Part shown: piece by piece, positions 7,713 to 16,020 of the stretch | How positions within the stretch are numbered: position 1 is the first letter of the stretch | How the letters are laid out: each line of letters opens with the position of its first letter | Assembly (NCBI RefSeq): GCF_002967765.1 | Contig: NZ_PUHY01000012.1 | Coordinates: 186,001-250,000, forward strand | From: Blastopirellula marina | GTDB lineage: Bacteria > Planctomycetota > Planctomycetia > Pirellulales > Pirellulaceae | Direction: 5' to 3' | DNA: 64,000 nt | Notes under the pieces: generated by a model | What the model was told of the DNA's origin: nothing | The model's input: the letters and a program-made list of their open reading frames with translations, nothing else | The model's database searches: none | Made by a program: the position numbers and the translations under genes

Positions 7713-9797
7713 TTAGTTGGCGTTCGATACGGTCGTTTCTTTCAAGGCTTGTTCGTAGTTCTTGCGGGCCTCGTCACGGCGTTCCTGGTTCAGCCAAGGA
7801 GAGGAGAATTGAATCGTGGTCGCGATCGCTCCGATCAGCATCACGCCACAAGGCTGAACGAACGGCCAGAAGATCGACAACAGCGCTGCCCAGGCAACGT
7901 ACACGCCGATGGTCGCTGGGCTAAGCCAATTACTTCGTAGCGGATCAGCAAGCTTCCACCAGCATGGCACCAGGAAAGTCAGACCAAAGAAGAGCATCAT
8001 CCCTCCCACGGTCGCCGGCTCGCCCAAGGTTAACCAGCCGCCGGTAACACTCTCAACGGGAAGCGAATGCGGGAACATCATCAGCGATGCGGCCCAGGCC
8101 AATATCCCAATACCAGCCCCTAGCATGGCCATCACCAATCGGCGTCGGGCATGCTCTCCACCACGGTTCTCCCAGAACTTGGCGGTGATCATCACGCTCC
8201 ACGATGCCAACACGGTCACACCAGTGAAGAATACAAATGAGGGACCATAGGTTAAAATCGCCGAGCTGGTGAACGCCTTCTCGCCGGCGGTAATCAACAG
8301 CAAGACAGACGATACCACCACGGCCGTCAAACCGCTGGCAATCAGCGAGCCCGTTAATTCCTGGACACGCCGACGGGTCGAGCGGGTAGCCAACGCGGCC
8401 CGTTCTCGATCTTTTCGCTTAGGCTTCCAAGCCCCGTTCTCGGCAGCTCGATGCTTTCGCTTCATCGCCTCGGGATGGTACCGACCGCTGGACCCGCTTC
8501 TTGATTGGGGATTACCGCTACTGGTCTCTTCGTCCTTAAAGACCCCCATCAACAAGCGAATAAACAGATACGCCAAATAGAATACGCCCAGCATGATTCC
8601 AATCGGCAAAATGAAATGCAAATTGGTGATCACACCAAAGGCAACGGCGACCAAGACGATGATTTTCACCGGCATGCTGGTGGCGTTATGATTCCACCAC
8701 CGCATGAAACGCTGCTGCGCGTTGCCCATCGCTTGCGCGATCGGTTCGTCGTCAAACGTTCCCTTTGCGGCTGGCTCCAACTCGGCAACCACCTCGGGTT
8801 CGTCAACAGCGCTGGCCACGTAAACCGGTTCTGGCTTCGGCTCAGGAGCCGGTGTCGCGCTGGATCGCTGCGAATCGGTTGGACGATGGCTGGCCAAAGT
8901 CGCCACGTAGCCATCGGTCTCTTTCAAGCCGAGTTGTTGTAGCATCTCTTCGGCGGAACTCGTTCGTTTTTCTGGATCCTTATGCAGCGCCGAGGCAACC
9001 ACCGATCGGAACGGCTCACCCAAGTTCCCGAGATCTGGGCTGGCCGTCAGGTGTTTCATGATAATCTCTTGGCTGCTTTCCCCTTCAAAGGGCACACGGC
9101 CAGTGAGCATCTCGAACAGGATGATCCCCAGAGCGTAGACATCGATCTCGCGACCGTAACGTCCTTTGCCGATCTCCGGAGCCATGTAGTGAAACGTGCC
9201 CACACTTTCAGTCTGGCCACTTCGGCGACTGACCGAAATAAACTTCGATAGCCCATAGTCACCGATCTTGACGGTTCCCTGGTCGTTGAAGATGTTGCCT
9301 GGCTTCAAGTCACGGTGAACAATTCCATGGTCATGGAGATAGTTAACCGCTGAAGCAATCGCTTTGAACCACGACAACGCTTCTTCCCGCGGCATGCCGT
9401 TCGGGTTGCGTTCGACGACGTCTTGCAGGCTATCGCCATGGACGAACTCCATGACAATCCAGCCCTCGCCTTCGCTGTCGTAGCGAATATCGAACAGCGA
9501 AACCAAGTGCGGGTGCTTTAGATTCAAGCAATGCTTGGCACCTCGCATTTCGATATCCAGATTTCGCTGGATATGTTTCAGAGCGACTTCTTTGCCCGCG
9601 TCGGTGGTCGCGTAATAAACTTCGCCGAAACCACCCGCTCCGACACCACGCTTGATGGTGTAACCATCGAGCGGAGTGGAACCGGTTTTGTAAGTAAACC
9701 GCATGGGGCTTTCTTTCGGCATGGCTAGTTTCGCAGGGCCGACTTCATCGTCCCCCGGATTGTTATCCGGGGATATGGCGGCTGCCGACTGGTTCAT
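7713..9797 (-). CDS. Serine/threonine protein kinase with multi-helix membrane domain, 694 aa
   Basis: The kinase domain (residues 45-290) is complete: glycine loop GVGAGGFGEV (51-60), Lys 74 in VALKH, catalytic loop HRDLKPGN (161-168), metal-binding DYG (180-182, in place of the usual DFG), activation-segment APE (206-208) and DVYALGIILFEML. All catalytic residues are present, so it should be active. A Pro/Glu/Ser-rich linker (about 300-365) leads to a pair of helices near 375-420. A basic KRKHRAAENGAWKPKRKDRERA segment follows, then about six further helices to the C-terminus. There is no extracellular PASTA sensor. It lies 112 bases after the FHA gene, which could bind its phospho-threonine products. 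Confidence 0.92.
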   Translation of the reverse strand: MNQSAAAISPDNNPGDDEVGPAKLAMPKESPMRFTYKTGSTPLDGYTIKRGVGAGGFGEVYYATTDAGKEVALKHIQRNLDIEMRGAKHCLNLKHPHLVSLFDIRYDSEGEGWIVMEFVHGDSLQDVVERNPNGMPREEALSWFKAIASAVNYLHDHGIVHRDLKPGNIFNDQGTVKIGDYGLSKFISVSRRSGQTESVGTFHYMAPEIGKGRYGREIDVYALGIILFEMLTGRVPFEGESSQEIIMKHLTASPDLGNLGEPFRSVVASALHKDPEKRTSSAEEMLQQLGLKETDGYVATLASHRPTDSQRSSATPAPEPKPEPVYVASAVDEPEVVAELEPAAKGTFDDEPIAQAMGNAQQRFMRWWNHNATSMPVKIIVLVAVAFGVITNLHFILPIGIMLGVFYLAYLFIRLLMGVFKDEETSSGNPQSRSGSSGRYHPEAMKRKHRAAENGAWKPKRKDRERAALATRSTRRRVQELTGSLIASGLTAVVVSSVLLLITAGEKAFTSSAILTYGPSFVFFTGVTVLASWSVMITAKFWENRGGEHARRRLVMAMLGAGIGILAWAASLMMFPHSLPVESVTGGWLTLGEPATVGGMMLFFGLTFLVPCWWKLADPLRSNWLSPATIGVYVAWAALLSIFWPFVQPCGVMLIGAIATTIQFSSPWLNQERRDEARKNYEQALKETTVSNAN

Positions 9798-9909
9798 GGT
9801 CTAGTCCCTGGCCAACAAATAATGGGATATATCTTTTCCACTCTTCTCTTGTCTCCACTTCCCTCACTGGCAGAAAGGGAAAAGGAGACCAGAGCCGAGC
9901 AACGTCTCG

Positions 9910-10542
9910 TCATGCCCGGCTAATTGGTTCCAGGCAAAACGACACCTCTTCTCCTTGGACCGTCTCTCCTATTTTGATCGATGACGCAGGCTGGGTCGAA
10001 TCACTTTGATAAAGGGGCGTTTTCGACCGCAGTTGCAGTTTGTCTCCATTTCGGAAAATGACCACGTCGCGTTCCCACTGAGGGCAAACGATGTGATTAT
10101 TCGACTTGGGGCCCAGCAGCAACGAGTCGGCCAGCATCACGATTCCATCACAAGCCGGTTCGGTCCGATGGCGGCTAATGATCCGCAACACGGCAGACGT
10201 GCTGAGTGGATGAGGCTGCGTGAACTGAATCCGAACCCCGCGTCCTACCGTCATGACATCGCGATGCTTGAGCATCGTGGGCCGTTCGACTCGTTGATCA
10301 TTGACCTTTACCTCGGCCAGCGGTTCCAGGATGTATTCATCCCCACTCCGCCGAATCGCTGCATGACGTCGGCTGATATCGCCCATGATGGGAATATCGA
10401 CTTGGGCCGAAGCCATCGCCTGGCCGATGTTGACGCGATTGGCCAGCAGCAACATGTAGCCACCAACCCCATCGATCCACATTTGCAGGCGATCGCTCAC
10501 ATTCCCTCTTCTATACGCGAAATTTGGCTCGACTACAGACAT
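9910..10542 (-). CDS. FHA-domain protein, 210 aa
   Basis: The N-terminal half (about 22-115) is a forkhead-associated domain. It has a DISRRHAAIRRSGDEYILEPL core, matching the S-x-x-H phosphopeptide-binding motif of FHA domains, and then a VNDQRV turn. Before it is NIGQAMASAQVDIPIMGD, in place of the usual GR...D..... The C-terminal half (about 120-205) repeats a similar beta pattern (ADSLLLGPKSNNHIVCPQWERDVVIFRNGD), so it may be a second, diverged FHA-like domain. FHA domains bind phosphothreonine; the adjacent kinase makes it the obvious partner. No strong Shine-Dalgarno before the ATG, though AGAGGGAAT is 14 nt upstream. Confidence 0.85.
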   Translation of the reverse strand: MSVVEPNFAYRRGNVSDRLQMWIDGVGGYMLLLANRVNIGQAMASAQVDIPIMGDISRRHAAIRRSGDEYILEPLAEVKVNDQRVERPTMLKHRDVMTVGRGVRIQFTQPHPLSTSAVLRIISRHRTEPACDGIVMLADSLLLGPKSNNHIVCPQWERDVVIFRNGDKLQLRSKTPLYQSDSTQPASSIKIGETVQGEEVSFCLEPISRA

Positions 10543-10717
10543 TTAAAATTGCTCGTGCATTCGCTGTCCAAGTTTACCACACAAGCCCCGATTCCTACTG
10601 CTGTTCGTTGTCGGCCGGAAAATCTTGTCCCGCGCGTGCCAAGATGGCTGCCGTTTTTCATCCTAAACGTAGCCATCTCGGCGATCGCTGGAGATTTTCC
10701 AAGGGTCTATCCGTGCC

Positions 10718-11572
10718 CTAGTTCAGCTGAGACAACTCGATTCGGTTGGTCAGCTTTTCGGCGGCTTGCGTATCAATTTCAGCAAACTCTTCCTCGTCCA
10801 CTTCAGCTTCCAGGCCGAAATAGGTTGCCACTTCGTCACCGATGTCGGTGTTGGCTGGTTCGTCCAGTTGGATCTCGCCAGCCAGTTCACCGTCGACATC
10901 GACCATCCGTTCCGCCACGTCGATTCGGGTTCGGATCTCGTCGATCAGACGCTTGGTCTTCGAGAGATGGCTATCGTCAAAGGCAAACTTGCTGGAAGTT
11001 TGAGCGACTTCAACCATCTTCTGACGCGCTTCCAGATTCTCGACGTCGACTTCCAATTGGCGACGAGCCGTCAGCATACCGTCGAGTTTGGCACGAGCAG
11101 CGTCCAAACCTTGCTGGCGAGCACGCAGAATGCTTTCCAGCTTTACGCGTGTGGCGTCCTGAGTCTTGAAGCGTTCAAAACGTCCGGCGAGATCGGTCTG
11201 CACCGCACCGCGGGAGTATTCGTGCCCGGCGTAGGTGAAATAAGTGCTTCCAGAATCGAGATCGGTTTTCAGGCGGACAATGTCAGACTTGCTCGATGCT
11301 AGCTTCTTTTCTAAATCGCCAACACGCGATTGGAGCTTTTCGACTTCGACCTCTTCCTTCGCAATCAAATGCATGTTGCGACGAATCTCAGGAGTGAGGT
11401 CCGTAATCATCTTGCGAGCTCGATCCAGCTCGAATTCAACTGGAACGCTGCTTTTGACGTTGTCGCTCAAGCGACTAGCCGTCGTCGAGATGTAGCTGTA
11501 CGCATCGGTGCCAAACACCAATCCTGCCAGCACGGCGGCACCAATTCCGGTGCATGCGATTTTCTTGATCAT
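10718..11572 (-). CDS. Membrane-anchored coiled-coil protein, 284 aa
   Basis: Residues 7-28 form one hydrophobic N-terminal helix (CTGIGAAVLAGLVFGTDAY). The remainder is a long predicted coiled coil (about 45-225), with heptad-like patterns such as VEKLQSRVGDLEKKLASSK and a short aromatic interruption STYFTYAGHEYSRGAV near residue 115. An acidic tail follows (Glu/Asp-rich, 240-275). The overall plan, an anchored coiled coil with an acidic end, recalls envelope scaffold or phage-shock-like proteins, but no family could be assigned. It lies upstream of the FHA/kinase genes on the same strand with a 175-base gap, so linkage to that operon is uncertain. AGAGGGTTGAGTC precedes the ATG. Confidence 0.7.
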   Translation of the reverse strand: MIKKIACTGIGAAVLAGLVFGTDAYSYISTTASRLSDNVKSSVPVEFELDRARKMITDLTPEIRRNMHLIAKEEVEVEKLQSRVGDLEKKLASSKSDIVRLKTDLDSGSTYFTYAGHEYSRGAVQTDLAGRFERFKTQDATRVKLESILRARQQGLDAARAKLDGMLTARRQLEVDVENLEARQKMVEVAQTSSKFAFDDSHLSKTKRLIDEIRTRIDVAERMVDVDGELAGEIQLDEPANTDIGDEVATYFGLEAEVDEEEFAEIDTQAAEKLTNRIELSQLN

Positions 11573-12172
11573 GACTCAACCCTCTTCAAAAACGGAATGA
11601 CCCTCGTACTTTTCCTGCCCGGCAATGACTTCCGGATCGTAAAACCCCGCCGTGGCCGAGCGGTTAACTTGCAGGCATAAATAGGACTTCGCAGGGAATT
11701 TGCCGATCTTTGGATTTTTTTCCCGTTTTTTGACATGCTGTCAGTCAGATCCATGTCGAGAGCAGAAATAGCTCGAATTGAAAGATTTCTGTTTTCACCC
11801 ACAATGGGGTAGACAGCAGGCAGAAGTAACTTCAACTCCCCTTAATCAGGTCCGAACGTTGATGTTCTCAACTGCAGGCCAAGCCGCGTTGCTCCGACAG
11901 TTAGGATGGCAGGTTGATGCAAAATGTGGTGATGAAAATGGCAGGTGCTGCCTGAAGACCACACAACCGATGCCGCGGCCTACCGCAATCCACCAGGAAC
12001 TGCATTTCCACAACTGATTGGTAATTTTCACTTTAAGAAAGATTCGCGACGCCCCATTAAGAATTTGTGCGAACTTGGCACCACGGTTGCGGTGTCATGA
12101 TGTGACCAGAACCGTCCACCACCCGAGTTGCTTCGCGAAGTGCGACTTCTCGCTCGGATAGGAGAATACTCA
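11573..12172. other. 600-base intergenic region between divergent genes
   Basis: No convincing gene. It contains a 13-bp perfect palindrome TGACATGCTGTCA at 11731-11743, next to T-runs, which could be an operator or part of a promoter for either flanking gene, and a TTGACA hexamer overlapping it at 11730. Nothing else was recognised. Confidence 0.4.
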
Positions 12173-12376
12173 ATGGATCACTCGACGCCATTTAAGCTGG
12201 TTCATGAACCATCGAAGACCCCCCGGGGTAACTTTGTGGTATTCCAGCAGCTCCCCGAAGATTCGCTCGCCGCGTTGTCAGATTGGATGGACCACGCCCT
12301 CGAGATTCTCGAAGAAGAAAACGCGAATTTCGTCTCGCCGAATTCTTCCCGTAAAGACTTGGTCAAAAATCGCTGA
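12173..12376 (+). CDS. Small hypothetical protein, 67 aa
   Basis: Begins MDHSTPFKLVHEPS with GGAGA 7 nt upstream, which decides this start over a longer frame from 12128. The central part (ALSDWMDHALEILEEENANF) is an amphipathic acidic helix; the ends are polar. No membrane segment, cysteine motif or known domain. The base composition and ribosome-binding site look like those of real neighbouring genes. It appears to be monocistronic and convergent with the EamA transporter. Confidence 0.6.
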   Translation: MDHSTPFKLVHEPSKTPRGNFVVFQQLPEDSLAALSDWMDHALEILEEENANFVSPNSSRKDLVKNR

Positions 12377-12445
12377 GACCAGTCGTGGAATCGGCCGTCA
12401 CTGATCGGCGGTCGATCATGCCACAGATGCAGTTATCGTAGTGGT

Positions 12446-13471
12446 TTACTTATCTACGTTGACTGGCATGGTCGCCAGTTCTGGGGTTTCAGTTTCCCCT
12501 TCCGGCACATTTTCTGTCGTGTCGTTATTTTGCCGCAATGCGGCTTTATCTTTTAGGCCCATCATTACCACGCCTGCCACCGTCAGTACGATTCCAAACT
12601 GCAGATAGATGCTGTCTGCTTCGTGAAAGAGGTAGACGCCGGCCAGCGCCGAGAGAGGATTCTGCAACGAGTTTGCCGCATTTCCGACGATGATCGGTGC
12701 ATACCGAAAAGACATCGCCAAGGACACGAAAGCCCCAGCATTCAGCAATCCCGCAACCAGCAAGACTCCATATTGCGGGAAAGTTGTCAGTGCGATCTTC
12801 TCGAAGCCTGCGGTAAATAAACTGAGCGGGCCCAAAATCAGCATTCCCACGGCACAGATCAAAGAGGTGGTCGTAAACATACTTACCTCATGCGACACCC
12901 CTCGCCGTATCGCAAGACTCAAAAAGGCGTACGAAACGCCAGAGGACATGGGGGCGATGATCCCCACGAGCGTTAGCCACCACTGCGTTTGCGAGTCAGC
13001 GACCGATTGAACCGCTCCTTTGCCGGCCATGCTTAACGTAACGAGTGCTAATACCAGCGAGACTGCTCCCCAGGTCTGCCATCGCGTGAGGTGTTCGTGC
13101 AAGATCCATTTACTAATAAATACACTCACAACGATCATCGATCCCAGGCAAAGCGGAACGCTCATAGCGACACCGATGACGCCGAAGCTCCACTGCAGAA
13201 GTGCATTTCCCAGCAACTGACTGGCGATCGCCGCGACAATCAACAGGACCAGCGATGAGGCCGACGGAAGGGGCGTCCGACGCGTTGCCACTTGCCAAAT
13301 AGCAACCGGCCCCAGCAACACGACAGTGGGAATTGCTTTGAAGAACGAGACCCAGATTGGATCCAATCCGGTCAACGAACGTAAGCAAACGTTGGTCAAA
13401 GAGTAACCAAGCGCCGCAAGCACACCACATAACATGCCCAACCAGAGATGGGTGGAAGTTTTGTCCGTCAT
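12446..13471 (-). CDS. EamA/DMT-family transporter, 341 aa, ten membrane helices
   Basis: Ten hydrophobic helices are spread evenly in two repeats of five (EamA domains, about 8-145 and 165-300). Short loops and conserved positions such as VSFFKAIPTVVLLGP in helix 2 are typical. The tail (about 310-341) is polar with LKDKAAL and Thr/Glu-rich sequence. Drug/metabolite transporters of this family move amino acids, nucleotides or small metabolites; the substrate cannot be read from sequence. The start at 13471 (MTDKTSTHLWLG) puts helix 1 at the N-terminus; an alternative at 13519 adds 16 residues. It diverges from the CinA-like fusion gene with a 100-base gap. Confidence 0.85.
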   Translation of the reverse strand: MTDKTSTHLWLGMLCGVLAALGYSLTNVCLRSLTGLDPIWVSFFKAIPTVVLLGPVAIWQVATRRTPLPSASSLVLLIVAAIASQLLGNALLQWSFGVIGVAMSVPLCLGSMIVVSVFISKWILHEHLTRWQTWGAVSLVLALVTLSMAGKGAVQSVADSQTQWWLTLVGIIAPMSSGVSYAFLSLAIRRGVSHEVSMFTTTSLICAVGMLILGPLSLFTAGFEKIALTTFPQYGVLLVAGLLNAGAFVSLAMSFRYAPIIVGNAANSLQNPLSALAGVYLFHEADSIYLQFGIVLTVAGVVMMGLKDKAALRQNNDTTENVPEGETETPELATMPVNVDK

Positions 13472-13571
13472 AATGATCCGCAGGAATCGCTCGAACACAT
13501 GAAGACATGTGGTCGACATCCGACCGCCAACGGTCTATTCTTTCGAGGGTCAAGGGACTAGGAAATTGGCC

Positions 13572-14732
13572 ATGAACGACTCGATCACCCAACATTTAAT
13601 TCGGCAATTGCATCGTTCACCATGGCGACTGGCAGCAGTCGTAACAGGGGGTGGAAGCGAGGCTCTGAGCCGATTGCTAAGCGTTCCCGGTGCATCCGAG
13701 ACCGTTCTCGAAGCACTGATCCCTTATTCCAGCGCATCGTTGGAAGACTTCCTGCACTACAAGCCCGCTCATTATTGCAGCCGAGCCACAGCCCAGGCCA
13801 TGGCTATGCGGGCCTTTTTCCGAGCACGTGATCTAGAAAAACGAAATTCTAAACACGAACTCGATGACACCCATTTGATTGGCGTGGGGTGCAGTGCGAG
13901 CCTCCGCAGCTTGCGTCCCAAGAAGGGGCAGCACCGGGTCCATATCGCCGTGCAAACGGCCCAGGTATCAAGCTTGGCCTCGCTTGTCCTGACGAAGGAC
14001 TCTCGTGATCGAGAGCGAGAAGAGAACGTGGTTGCCGCACTGCTTCTCAATCGAATTGCGGACGTTACTGGGATTTCTGATCGCATTCCCATGGATCTGC
14101 TGCCAGGCGAGCGTGTCGACGAAAGTTCCGCCTCGGCATGGCCAACATGGAGCGAACTGATCTTGGGCAAACGAAAAGTCGCCTGTGCGATTAAAACAGA
14201 ACAAGATGCGTCGCTCGATTCGTTCAGCGGAGTTCTTTTCCCAGGTGCCTTCAATCCGCTGCACGAAGGACATCAGCGGATGGCCGAACTGGCCGAGAAA
14301 ATCACCGGACATCCGGTCGACTTTGAGATATCCATCGAAAACGTCGACAAGCCGCCACTCGACTTTTTCGATATTCAAAAGCGAGCAAGCCAATTTGCCC
14401 CTGCACAGCGATGCTGGCTGACCCGAGCACCGACGTTTTTGGAGAAAACTAAGATTTTTCCGGAAGCGACGTTTGTGGTCGGGGCCGATACGATCGTCCG
14501 CATCGCGGAGCCACGCTACTACAACGACTCGATCGAACAACGTGATGCGGCCCTCGAAGAGCTTCGCCAGCAGAACTGCCGTTTTGTCGTCTTTCCGCGG
14601 GTTGTAAAGGAGCACTTTCTCTCGCTGGAAGATTTGACTCTTCCGCCAATGCTGGCGGAACGGTGCGAAGCGGTATCGAGTTCGGAATTTCGGATGGACA
14701 TCTCGTCAACCGAATTGCGTAGTGGCGCTTAA
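13572..14732 (+). CDS. CinA-like domain fused to a nucleotidylyltransferase domain, 386 aa
   Basis: Residues about 10-175 follow the CinA C-terminal/PncC (nicotinamide-nucleotide amidohydrolase) pattern: TGGGSEALSRLLSVPGASE, a conserved PYSSAS, and IGVGCSASLRSLRPKKGQHR before a strand. The usual AESxTGG is AAVVTGG here, so the expected serine is a valine. Residues about 218-385 are a nucleotidylyltransferase: GVLFPGAFNPLHEGHQRM carries the family's nucleotide-binding HxGH, and FVVGADT and SSSEFRMDISSTELR follow. The fusion suggests NMN or related pyridine-nucleotide metabolism. AGGAA lies 7 nt before the ATG. Activity of the first domain is doubtful; the second looks intact. Confidence 0.75.
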   Translation: MNDSITQHLIRQLHRSPWRLAAVVTGGGSEALSRLLSVPGASETVLEALIPYSSASLEDFLHYKPAHYCSRATAQAMAMRAFFRARDLEKRNSKHELDDTHLIGVGCSASLRSLRPKKGQHRVHIAVQTAQVSSLASLVLTKDSRDREREENVVAALLLNRIADVTGISDRIPMDLLPGERVDESSASAWPTWSELILGKRKVACAIKTEQDASLDSFSGVLFPGAFNPLHEGHQRMAELAEKITGHPVDFEISIENVDKPPLDFFDIQKRASQFAPAQRCWLTRAPTFLEKTKIFPEATFVVGADTIVRIAEPRYYNDSIEQRDAALEELRQQNCRFVVFPRVVKEHFLSLEDLTLPPMLAERCEAVSSSEFRMDISSTELRSGA

Positions 14733-14877
14733 TTCCGATGAGATTCTATGCGATCTCACCTTATCCGCTCGACAAGCCAAACAAAGGAGCGGATTGCGGC
14801 CGTAAATCGGCTTCCGTATGATTGAGGACGATCGGCGTTTCGCCGTGCTCCCAGCATCCGTTTCAGAAGGCAAAGCT

Positions 14878-15924
14878 ATGGTGTCGGCACCGCAAATAGA
14901 ACCAGGTAAGGAGACTCTTCCCCTCTTTTTCGGCGTCGACGTCGGTGGCACCAATATCAAGATTGGCTTGGTCGACGACCACGGAAACACGGTCGTCTAT
15001 CGCAAGATCCCGACGTTGGAAACGGAAGGTCCACAGCGATATATGGAGCGTTCGACCGAGGTGATGCAGGAAATCTGCGCTGAACTCGGTCGTCCGATCA
15101 GCGATGTCACGGCAATCGGTTTGGCCACGCCGGGCACAATGGATATCGATAACGGATTGCTGCTGGAACCGCACAATCTGCCGAACTCGTATAACTTCCC
15201 AATCCGCGATTGCCTGGCAAAGTTGACCGGTCGACCGGTGATCTATGCCAACGATGCCAATGCGGCCGCGTTCGGTGAATATTGGCTCGGCTCTGGCCGC
15301 GAATTCCGTAGCATGATCTTGCTAACCCTCGGAACGGGCGTGGGGGGAGGTATCATCGTTGACGACCTGCTCATCGATGGCGAACATAGCCACGGCGGCG
15401 AGTTGGGGCATATCATCATCGACTTCAGCGAGAACGCCCGTACGATCCCAACGGGGCAGAAAGGGCATTTAGAAGCCTATGCCAGCGGAACGGCCATCAT
15501 TAAACGAACCGCCGAAGCTTTGGCCGGCGATCTAAAAAAGGAAAGCTCGCTCCACATTCGCATCGATAATGGTGAGCCACTATCCCCCCTAATGGTTTCA
15601 CAAGAGGCAAGCCGAGACGACTCACTCTCGTTGCACATCGTCATGGAAACGGCTCGCTATCTGGGAATAGGCATCGTTTCTTTGATGCACACCATCGATC
15701 CAGGTGCGGTGGTTTTGGGCGGGGCGATCGATTTCGGCGGTCACGAAACGCCGCTGGGCCGAAAATTCCTGGAAAGGGTTCGCCAAGAGGTCAAAGCCCG
15801 GGCTTTCCCAGTCCCGGCTAAGGGAACCGTGGTAGATTTCGCCCGTTTGGGTGGGGACGCGGGATATCTGGGGGCTGCGGGTAAAGCCAGAGCGGTTACC
15901 CACCGCGATTCCCTGAACTCCTAG
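14878..15924 (+). CDS. ROK-family sugar kinase (glucokinase-like), 348 aa
   Basis: The ATP-binding DVGGTNIKIG motif lies at about residues 21-30, and the catalytic-type stretch NDANAAAFGEYWLGSG (Asp 121 region) follows. TLGTGVGGGIIVD and GGELGH are also present, all ROK hallmarks. ROK kinases phosphorylate glucose, N-acetylglucosamine and similar sugars. The CxCGxxGCxE zinc motif is replaced by RTIPTGQKGHLEAYASG, so no structural zinc is expected. An insertion around 220-245 (ESSLHIRIDNGEPL) precedes the last helix region. The start at 14878 is favoured by AAGGC and by the position of the first strand; 14818 is an in-frame alternative. It may share a transcript with lepA, whose gap is 96 bases. 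Confidence 0.85.
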   Translation: MVSAPQIEPGKETLPLFFGVDVGGTNIKIGLVDDHGNTVVYRKIPTLETEGPQRYMERSTEVMQEICAELGRPISDVTAIGLATPGTMDIDNGLLLEPHNLPNSYNFPIRDCLAKLTGRPVIYANDANAAAFGEYWLGSGREFRSMILLTLGTGVGGGIIVDDLLIDGEHSHGGELGHIIIDFSENARTIPTGQKGHLEAYASGTAIIKRTAEALAGDLKKESSLHIRIDNGEPLSPLMVSQEASRDDSLSLHIVMETARYLGIGIVSLMHTIDPGAVVLGGAIDFGGHETPLGRKFLERVRQEVKARAFPVPAKGTVVDFARLGGDAGYLGAAGKARAVTHRDSLNS

Positions 15925-16020
15925 TCGTCATGTATAATGGGGCGTTTACCCGAACCATTCGGGCATTCGTCAGGGTCCCGCTCGGGGACCAACCATGCAA
16001 ATCAGGGTATCTTCACCACG

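Noticed and set aside
10006-11169. 387-codon plus-strand frame across the FHA and coiled-coil genes
   Set aside because: It is antisense to two better-supported genes and spans their gap; no recognisable domain.
11650-11680. tRNA-like stretch GTGGCCGAGCGGTTAAC
   Set aside because: It resembles the D-arm of Ser/Leu tRNAs, but no matching acceptor stem, anticodon arm or T-arm follows.
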